A program made the translations under genes and the position numbers. DNA of 64,000 nt from Alligator mississippiensis (lineage: Eukaryota; Chordata; Crocodylia; Alligatoridae), in contig NC_081828.1 in assembly GCF_030867095.1 (NCBI RefSeq), positions 210,868,978 through 210,932,977 of the forward strand, written 5' to 3'. The notes below the pieces were generated by a model that saw only the letters and a program-made list of their open reading frames with translations, was not told the DNA's origin and searched no databases. This document shows, piece by piece, positions 56,726 through 64,000 of this stretch (positions are counted from its first letter, which is position 1; each line of letters opens with the position of its first letter).

Positions 56726-56984
56726 CCTTAGAGCAGTTGTTCATAACCTTTTTTAGACTTAAGGCACCCTTGTTAGCCTCCAGGCGCCCCTCCGAAAATA
56801 CCAGCTCATTTTTTGACTATGGAAAAAGAATAGAGCAATTCTTCTGTTGAAAATAAGCTCAGGAAGACCACAAGGCAGGATGTTTTTGACACCATGGATT
56901 CCTACTTGAAATCTCTAGGTTTATCCCATGAGTCACGTGTCGTGTACCAGTGGCTGCCTATGCGCGTTCTCAGGAGTCGGGGGG

Positions 56985-57587
56985 CAGGGGTTTTAATTAG
57001 AGTGGGCATTTATGCACCTACTTTTTTGTCCCATGATGTGCTGGAGATCTGGTGGGTTGGAGCAGACTCGATCAAGTGAGTCTGCTCTACTTGCGAGCAG
57101 ACCCGATTACTGCACTGCGTCACGGCCAGTTGCCTAAGCGGGGAAATGTGTGTCGGTGCGCAGAAAATCACGGCGGTCCGCTTTTGAACTAAAACACTTT
57201 CGATGTCTTTTAGTTCAAAAGTGCACCACCACCATTTTCTCAATGTTGAAGCACGTTTCACCACTTATACAACTGCACGCGCTGGGTGCATTTAAAAGCA
57301 TTGGATGGTGGCACAAGCATGTGTACAAATGCCCAGTGGTGCCCGGACAGCCTCTTTAATTAAAACAGCTCACTGTCATGTGTAATAAACCCCCCACACA
57401 TGTAAAAATGGCCATGGGATGCTTCACCTAAAGCTCATTCATCAAGGTTTAGATCAAATGCCCCTGTGGCCATTTTAAAACTCGTAGGGGTTAATTCACA
57501 TGACAATGAGGTGATGCTGGACTGTTCTAATTAGAACATGGAGCACAGTTGATTAATCAAGTCTGCTCCAATGTGTTCTAATTAGAA
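56985..57587. mobile_element. Cluster of foldback miniatures
   Basis: Three foldbacks are visible. One is centred at about 57,210 with CTTTTGAACTAAAA facing TTTTAGTTCAAAAG and arms of about 90 bp. One spans 57,355-57,535 with TTTAATTAAAACAG facing CTGTTCTAATTAGA. One is an imperfect 64-bp palindrome centred on GATTAATC (57,550). The word CTAATTAGAA ends several of them. No coding capacity is present. Confidence 0.6.
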
Positions 57588-57589
57588 TG

Positions 57590-59778
57590 CGAACAAGGAC
57601 ATAGGAAGCAAAAAGAAGGTGCAGGGTAACATAAGGCCCCTTCAGGATGACCTAGGGAAGTTCGTAACAGGGTAGCCAAAGCAGAGCTTCTAAATGATTT
57701 CTTTGCATCCATGTTCCTGGACATGAATACAAATATGTATCCCATTGGGACCTTAGGTAAGACCAGTATAGATACCAACCCACCAACTTATAGATTCCTA
57801 GATGTTAGGGTCGGAAGGGACCTCAATAGATCATCGAGTCCGACCCCCTGCATGGGCAGGAAAGAGTGCTGGGTCTAGATGACCCCAGCCAGGTGCCTAT
57901 CCAACCTCCTCTTGAAGACCCCCAGGGTAGGGGAGAGCACCACCTCCCTTGGGAGCCCGTTCCAGACCTTGGCCACTCGAACTGTGAAGAAGTTCTTCCT
58001 AATGTCCAGTCTAAATCTGCTCTCTGCTAGCTTGTGGCCATTATTTCTTGTAACCCCCGGGGGCGCCTTGGTGAATAAAACCTCACCAATTCCCTTCTGT
58101 GCCCCTGTGATGAACTTATAGGCAGCCACAAGGTCGCCTCTCAACCTTCTCTTGTGGAGGCTGAAGAGGTCCAGGTGCCCCAGTCTCTCCTCATAGGGCT
58201 TGGTCTGCAGGCCCTTAACCATACGAGTGGCCCTTCTCTGGACCCTCTCCAGGTTATCCACATCCCTCTTGAAGTGCAGCACCCAAACCTGCACACAATA
58301 TTCCAGCTGCGGTCTGACCAGCGCCCGACAGAGGGGAAGTATCACCTCCTTGGCTCTGTTCGTCATGCATCTGCTGATGCACGATAAAGTGCCATTGGCT
58401 TTTCTGATGGCTTCGTCACACTGCCGGCTCATGTTCATCTTGGAGTCCACTAGGACTCCAAGATCCCTTTCCACTTCTGTGCCACCCAGCAGGTCATTCC
58501 CTAGGCTGTAGGTGTGCTGGACATTTTTCCTCCCTAGGTGCAGCACTTTGCATTTCTCCTTGTTGAACTGCATCCTGTTGTTTTCTGCCCACTTGTCCAG
58601 CCTATCCAGGTCTGCCTGCAGCTGTTCCCTGCCCTCCGGCGTGTCCACTTCTTCCCATAGCTTTGTGTCATCTACAAACTTGGACAGAGTACACTTCATT
58701 CCCTCGTCCAAGTCATTGATGAAGGCATTGAAGAGTATTGGTCCAAGGACCAAGCCCTGCGGGACCCCACTACCCATGAGCTTTTGCCCATTCAGTAGCG
58801 GTCCTATTCCACCCTGTGCCTTTCTTTTACTCCCTATATATCTGAAAAACAACTTTTTGTTATCCTTAACTTGGGATGCCTTCCTCAGCTCCATGGTAGC
58901 TTTGGCCTTTCTAACTGCCTCCTTACAACTGCGAGCTGAGGAAGTATACTCCTCTTTAGTAATCTCTCTCTGTTTCCACTGCTTATATGCCCCCCTTTTT
59001 GCCCTTAGGCTGCTCTGGATTTCTCTGGTCAGCCAGGGAAGCCTCTTGGTCCCTTTCCCCCCCCCTTTCCTCCACATTGGGATCGTCTCCCTCTGTGCCC
59101 AAAGGCTTTAACTTGTTCAAGCTGACCTAGTAAAGGGGCACCTGGAGAGGTTGAATGTATTTAAGTCAACAGGTCCTGATGATCTTCACCCTAGGGTACT
59201 TAGGGAATTAGCTGGAGTCATAGTGGAGCCACTGGCACAACTGTTTGAGGGCTCGTGGTGCTCAGGACAGGTCCCGGAGGATTGGAAAAGGGCCAATGTG
59301 GTCCCTATTTTCAAGAAGGGAAGGAAGGAGGAACCAGGTAACTATAGGCCTGTTAGTCTCACCTCTATCCTTGGCAAGACCTTTGAGAAAATTGTTAAGG
59401 ATCATTCCCCTTTCAGCAAGAGGAGGCTGAGAGGTGATCTCGTGGCTGCCTACAAACTCATCAGGAGGGGGCAGCAAGAAATAGGGGATACAATATTTAC
59501 TGGGGCACCTGTTGGGGCAACTAGAAATAATGGCCACAAACTGGAAGAGAGCGAATTCAGATTGGACACCAGGAAAAAATCCTTTACAGTGAGGGTTGCC
59601 GAAATATGGAATAAGCTTCCAGGGGAGGCGGTGCTCTCCCCTCCCTTGGAGGTGTTTAAAAGGAGACTGGACAGACACCTGGCTGGGGTCGTCTGACCCC
59701 AGTGCTCATTCCTGCCCAGGGCAGGGGGTCGGACTCAATGATCTAACATCTTCCGACCCTAACATCTATGAAACTATG
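57590..59778 (+). mobile_element. CR1 LINE, plus strand, interrupted and internally deleted
   Basis: The first part (57,590-57,785) reads KKVQGNIRPLQDDLGKFV and, one frame on, AKAELLNDFFASMFLDM. The second part (from 59,110) resumes LVQADLVKGHLERLNVFKST, GPDDLHPRVLRELAG, EDWKRANVVPIFKKG and NYRPVSLTS. It then jumps at KDHSPFSKRRLRGD to the C terminus (WNKLPGEAVLSP, RRLDRHLAGVV) and the CR1 tail. Most of the RT palm, including the catalytic Asp motif, is missing. The two halves are separated by the minus-strand CR1. Confidence 0.8.
57786..59108 (-). mobile_element. CR1 LINE, minus strand, with open 400-codon ORF
   Basis: The ORF (59,077-57,875) reads LPWLTREIQSSLRAKRGAYK, GIGPLLNGQ, then directly SGVPQGLVLGPILFNAFIND, SKFVDDTKLWE, DRLDKWAENNRMQFNKEKCK, and ends RRLDRHLAGVI. 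The first RT motifs between LLNGQ and SGVPQG are gone, yet the frame stays open. The catalytic box is FVDD rather than the usual FADD. The 3' tail ends at about 57,786. AACTT occurs at 57,785-57,789 and 59,109-59,113, a possible target duplication. Confidence 0.85.
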
Positions 59779-59867
59779 GGCACGTGTACAGGCAGCCAGT
59801 GTTCATATTGCATGGTGCCCTTAAAAGGATCTCCCAGCCCCCGAGGGTGAGAATCACTACCTTAGAG

Positions 59868-60030
59868 ACTAACTGGGTTAGAGAAAGTTCAGCTTTCATA
59901 GGCAGCAATCTACTTTGTCATGATTGAGTAGGTTGTTGCCTATGAAAGCACATGCTGCTCCACACCAGTTATCTCTAAGGTGTCCCCCTGCCCTACCTTC
60001 TGCCTTACTTCAGACTAGCACGGCAAGCAC
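59868..60030. mobile_element. Inverted pair of retroelement tails, Penelope-like
   Basis: CTTTCATAGGCAGCAATCTAC and GTAGGTTGTTGCCTATGAAAG face each other. They are followed by CCAGTTATCTCTAAGGTG and CAGACTAGCACGGC, words of a common sauropsid tail. Family assignment is tentative. Confidence 0.35.
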
Positions 60031-60638
60031 CATGAGCAAACGAGGAGGAACACTGAAAGCTGTTTTTCTTTAGAGTAAATTCTATAATTGTATATCAGCA
60101 AAGAATGGCTGAAAAGTTCCCTTGTCTCAGTATAATGTGGCTGTTTATTGTATTGATGCAGTGCATTGTGATGCAGATTACAATTACACTTATTGGGTAA
60201 AAGCTGCTGCAAAGGTTCCAGCTGTTTGTGTTTTTCACAGACTCGCCTGCCATGACGTGCTGCTTTTCATACCCTGTGGGAGGTAAGTAATCGGGCACGT
60301 TCCTGCATTGTGTATGGTGCCAGGTAAAGAAGATGCCCTCCGGAGCTTAGTTGGTGTATTAGGACTTTATTCTAGCCAGCCAGTTACCCTTAGAGCCTAT
60401 AACAAACCACTAGGCAGTTTTGACTCTAACCAGCAGAGGGCATTATGAGCGAATGTTAAAAATCATATAGTTATTTATATGGCTTTGTATAGCTGGAAGA
60501 GAATATAGTCCCCCATGCATACATGGGCACATATATACAACATGCAGTTAGTCATGCAGCTGTTAGCCTGGGCCACAGGGGGTTAAAATGTCCAGTGCCA
60601 TGCTGTATTAAAGAAAAGAGCAGTTCTTGGACTTTTTT
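60031..60638. other. Non-coding, AT-rich
   Basis: No gene or repeat is recognised. Confidence 0.3.
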
Positions 60639-60639
60639 A

Positions 60640-60775
60640 AGACCTGGGCAGACAAAGCCTTGGCTGGGATGATGTATTTGGGGTTGGTCCTGCTTTGAGC
60701 CGGGGGTTGGACTAGGTGTGACCTCCTGAGGTCCCTTCAACCGTCATTTTCTAGGAGTCTGTGATTTTAAGAGAG
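60640..60775 (+). mobile_element. CR1 LINE 3' tail
   Basis: CCTTGGCTGGGATGATGTAT, GGGTTGGACTAGGTGTGACC, GGTCCCTTCAACC, TCTGTGATTTT. Confidence 0.75.
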
Positions 60776-61875
60776 GTAAGACCTCCGCATCGTGGTAACT
60801 ACATTGGCACAGCTGTAAGGTGGCAAGTTGTACAGGTCTTGTTCTTGCTCTGAATTTACGCCAAAGGCTGCCCCTATTCAGTCCAGCAGTCAATGGACAT
60901 CTGAGCCAAAGGAAGCTGGATGTGACGATAGCCACACCACTCCCTTGTGTGTTGCTGGCTGCAGAAACTGGTGTGGCTTAACCATGCATGCCCAATGGGC
61001 TTCAAGACTCAGGTGGATCCTTGACCTATGAGATCTGTAGACCAGGTGTGCTCTGTGTGACAGGTGAGCTAATAGCTGCTAAATACTGGGACTTCAGCAA
61101 CCAGCAATAGCTGAGGGGAAGCAAGAGTTAGGAGGGAGGGAGCCAGCCTTGCTCAGACACTGCCGTGGCAATAAGCAGTTCTGAGAAGGGGCGCTCTACT
61201 AGTAACTCTAGCTGCAGCCAACGAAGGTGATGGCTTTGACCCATCTCCAGAGGATCAACAGCGGCAGAACAAACCTAAATCAAGGAGATTCCTGAGTCTT
61301 TGAATGGCCAAAATCAGCTCATCTGGGCATCGGCCTCTGGGACAGATTCCTCCCCAACTGTGGTTCTTACAAGGGCTGACTCCTTAGTGGCTGCCGACAT
61401 TTTTGGTGACCGCTGCAGAGATGTTGGTTGTGGGTGATACATAATCATCGCCTGTTCCTTATTCATGGGCTCCCTGCTGCTGCAGTGCCAGGGAGCAGGG
61501 AAGTGGGATTTCACTGATAACCTATTGTGCTGCTCTCGAAATATTGTGTATCTTTCCGGGGATGAATTGTTCTCAGCTGCTGATGGCAAAATCCAGATGG
61601 ATATTAGCTTGCAGCCATTACTATTCACCATGGGGGTATTATCTGATGCGACTTGTATGGCCAGACTCCATATTCATGCAGGGCTAACATGCCGGCTGAA
61701 CTTTAAAGAGATGTTTTGATTCATGATAAAGACATGGGAAGCCATTCCTGTTCCAGGCTCCATCCGCCTTTCTGCTATAGAGCATGACAACAGACCTACT
61801 TCCAGTGGTCAGCAAACAGCTCTCTTCTGTAGCTCAGTTGGGACCCTACAGCTGTCCCAGCTCTGTGTTCCTGCG
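60776..61875. other. Non-coding, no feature seen
   Basis: No gene or repeat is recognised. Confidence 0.3.
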
Positions 61876-61877
61876 TT

Positions 61878-61985
61878 TTTGGTTGTAGCCATGCTGGTCT
61901 AAGGACATAGGCAGGCACGGTTTTTTAGTAGTATAAAAGATATCCCATCTACTCAAAAAACCTTGCCAGCTCTGTGGGCACTCCA
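61878..61985 (-). mobile_element. Penelope-like tail fragment with hairpin
   Basis: GGTTGTAGCCATGCTGGTCT and TATAAAAGATATC are words of the sauropsid Penelope-like tail. GGTTTTTTAGTAG faces CTACTCAAAAAACC. Confidence 0.45.
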
Positions 61986-61999
61986 ATTAGAAGGTGAGG

Positions 62000-62905
62000 A
62001 CATGAGAAGAACCATACTGACTCAGCTCTATGGTCCATCTAGCTGAGCATCCTGTCTCCAACAGTGGCAGTAGTGGATACTTTGGAGGGAGAGCATACAA
62101 GCAAGGTATATATAGAGTGCTCCATCCTGTCCTACTTTCCCTGGTATCCACCAGCATTGGTTTAGAGATGAATCCCTGACTGTGCTATTTGATAGCTATT
62201 AATGGATCTATCATCCATGAATTTGTCTAGTCCCTTTCTGAACCTGCCTATACTGTCTGCCTCATTAACATCCACAATTTAATTGCATGCTGTGTTTAAA
62301 AAAAAAAAAAAAAAAAAGAGCATGGGAGTTAAGGGCACAACTTCTGAATCAGAACTTCCTAGACCCGAAATGTTGGGGTTGCAAGTGGGAGAGGAACAGT
62401 GGAAACACCCTGGTCATCCCCCTTTCCACATCAGCTCTCTGCCCCTGTGTGACATGGGGACACTGGGCAAGATGGACCTATGGTCTGACCCAGTAAATGG
62501 GTTCTTGTTAGTTTTAAACCTGTCTCCTGCTAATTTCAGCAGATGGCCCCAAGATATATCATTCTAGGACTTGCTGAATAGCCATCCCCTATTCATTTGG
62601 TCCACAGCCTTCATGGTTTTATAGACTTCTATCATATTCCCCACAGCCTTCTCCCTAGGAGTCCTTTTTGGTCTACCTTGGCATGGCAACCACTCCTTAC
62701 CCCGATCATCTGGGCTACCCTTCTCTGTAGCTTGTCTGATTCTACGACATCCTTTTAGAGATGCGGAGACCAGTGCTGCGCACAGTATTTGAGATGTGGG
62801 GCACCCCACGGATGTGTATAGTGGCAAGATGATGTTTCCCATTCTGTTTCCATTCAAAATGATGCCCAACATTGGATGAGCCTTTTTAGGTGCACCCAAC
62901 ATGGG
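62000..62905 (-). mobile_element. CR1/L3-type LINE, split by another insertion
   Basis: TGGTCCATCTAGCTGAGCAT and TCCCTTTCTGAACCTGCC lie left of the break. TTTTAAACCTGTCTCCTGC, CATATTCCCCACAGCCTTCT and TGCGCACAGTATTTGAGATG lie right of it. All read as one inverted CR1/L3 3' region. Confidence 0.65.
62298..62512 (+). mobile_element. CR1/L3 tail inserted in another CR1/L3
   Basis: An A(19) run, then sequence ending GATGGACCTATGGTCTGACC and CAGTAAATGGGTTCTTGTTA. This is the plus-strand tail form, opposite to its host element. Confidence 0.5.
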
Positions 62906-63514
62906 GCTGGGCTGGGTGCTGGCTTACCAGGACTAAAGTGGGTGCCTAGGGACACCTACAAAATGAGAGCTTTGTTGTAGTAGATACTGCCCCAACACAC
63001 AGCAGGGCAGGGACAGAGTGGGAGTAGATTCCCGGACCTCTGAGGATGCAAATGCACGTGCTCTGGTGTCATCTGTGTTTGCCATGGTATAAATGTGGAA
63101 CAGATGTGCAACACATAACCTGATGTAACTGGTGTAAGTTGCTCCACTGCCCCTTGGGAAGTCCGACATGACTGCCTAGTGTTAGCTAGACCAGCACATG
63201 GGTCCTGTGTCCACAACTAGTCCGCTTCCTCCCTTTGGTCAATGCAAAGAGATTATTTCTGGCCCTCCTCCCTGGCCAGGCATTGTGAGACAGTCATTTG
63301 TTCCAGACACCTGCTTACCTTCCCCTGGGGCACAGACAGGCTGTACGTTACACCAGGGTGAATCTGTTGCGTGGCTGCACTCTTGAGGAATAGCACTACC
63401 TCTCCTATACATTTTAGTGATGGGATAAAGATAAAGCAGCGATAAAGAGCACGCTCTTTCAGGACTTCCTGACCAGTACTAACTTTCCCAAGTGCCTGGT
63501 TGCCCTTCAGAGTC
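62906..63514. other. Non-coding, no feature seen
   Basis: No gene or repeat is recognised. Confidence 0.3.
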
Positions 63515-63706
63515 TGGGACAGACCTGGCATAACTGATTTGGGTCAAACCGGTTTAAACCTGATACTACATTCAACCAGGTTTATCTCAGACCGGTTTCA
63601 GCCATTTTCAAACTGGTTTGTGTGCACTGAATGCCTGTTCTGTTACAGGTCTCAACCCGTTCCTGATCACTTAAACTGGTTTAAGTGTAACATCTGGCCC
63701 TAGCCC
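63515..63706. repeat. AACCGGTT-rich miniature or tandem element
   Basis: AAACCGGTTTAAACC (63,546), ACCGGTTTC (63,591), AAACTGGTTTG and TAAACTGGTTTAAG recur every 40-60 bp. The outer parts are weakly inverted (GGGTCAAACCGGTTT; inverted right TTACACTTAAACCAGTTT). Confidence 0.45.
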
Positions 63707-64000
63707 AGTAGGATTCTCACCTTGTTCCTTTCTGAAGCTTGCCCATCAAATATGGCAGAGCTAAGCAGCTGCACTTGGGAAGGGGCCACGTCACACCTGC
63801 CAGCAGCCTCCCCCTTGCTTGGCTGTGTCAGGACTGTCTCGTGCCTTCTTCCCGGCCTGTTCTTGCAGGGTGTTCAGCCTGTACCTGTGCTATTTGGTGC
63901 GACTGGAGTGTCTGCGAAAGGGTGGGATCACTCCTTGCATTTTAATACAGGACTGAGGTTGTGTGTCTGGGTTTGTCTTTTCAGAGGGAGCCTGGAGATT

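Larger units (their letters stand above)
56734..59859. mobile_element. hAT element carrying nested insertions
   Basis: The left end CAGTTGTTCATAACC and the inverted right end TAGTGATTCTCACC are worn hAT ends. CCTTAGAG flanks both sides exactly (56,726-56,733 and 59,860-59,867). The left body (CACCATGGATTCCTACTTGA) and the right body (CATGGTGCCCTTAAAAGGAT) match the uninterrupted copy at 16.1-16.5 kb. About 2.8 kb of later insertions separate the halves. CACGTGT occurs at both edges of the inserted block (56,934 and 59,780), a candidate target duplication. Confidence 0.75.

Noticed and set aside
57875-59696. ORFs of 400 and 181 codons as host genes
   Set aside because: Both are CR1 reverse-transcriptase fragments.
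1-64000. CRISPR arrays, operons, riboswitches
   Set aside because: The sequence is vertebrate. Regular short repeats are microsatellites or mobile-element ends, and no spacer-repeat array was seen.

Overview
The window reads as nuclear DNA of a non-avian sauropsid, most likely a crocodilian or a turtle. CR1-family LINEs dominate the repeats. Alongside them are old MIR-type SINE pieces, several hAT miniatures with 8-bp target duplications, other terminal-inverted-repeat (TIR) miniatures, and a Penelope-like GIY-YIG remnant. No L1 or Alu was seen, which argues against a mammal; this many DNA-transposon and SINE relics argues against a bird. The species is an inference. I saw no prokaryotic or organellar features.

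The host genes are three C2H2 zinc-finger loci, all on the minus strand, forming what looks like a tandem array with a period of about 13 kb. Unit 1 has a 924-aa finger ORF with 24 fingers (11,778-14,552). It has a clear splice acceptor at 14,699 and a 43-codon upstream ORF whose stop codon touches the main ATG. Unit 2 (25,740-26,830) is a broken finger pseudogene related to the C-terminal fingers of unit 1. Unit 3 has a 654-aa ORF with 13 fingers in two blocks (39,879-41,843), joined by a linker packed with SUMO-type I/V-K-x-E-P motifs.

Each unit has, 2.6-5.1 kb upstream on the same strand, a related promoter-like module at about 18.0-18.24, 31.68-31.96 and 44.14-44.46 kb. Each module carries a ZNF143/SBS-like ACTACAATTCCC box and a conserved block of about 50 bp. 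In unit 1 this block leads into a GTAAGT donor, and in unit 3 into a GCAAGT. The middle module has a decayed box and no obvious donor, matching its dead finger exon. I infer that each gene has a non-coding first exon, one intron and one coding finger exon. No KRAB, SCAN or BTB domain is visible.

The rest is repeat-rich non-coding DNA. The most structured part is 56.7-59.9 kb. There a hAT element with a perfect 8-bp target duplication contains foldback miniatures and a plus-strand CR1, and that CR1 contains a minus-strand CR1. Both CR1 copies have lost internal reverse-transcriptase (RT) sequence. Elsewhere there are related TIR miniatures at 3.2, 5.7, 16.6, 32.7 and 34.0 kb. Low-complexity tracts could form Z-DNA, G-quadruplex or triplex structures. 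Between these I see no supported genes.
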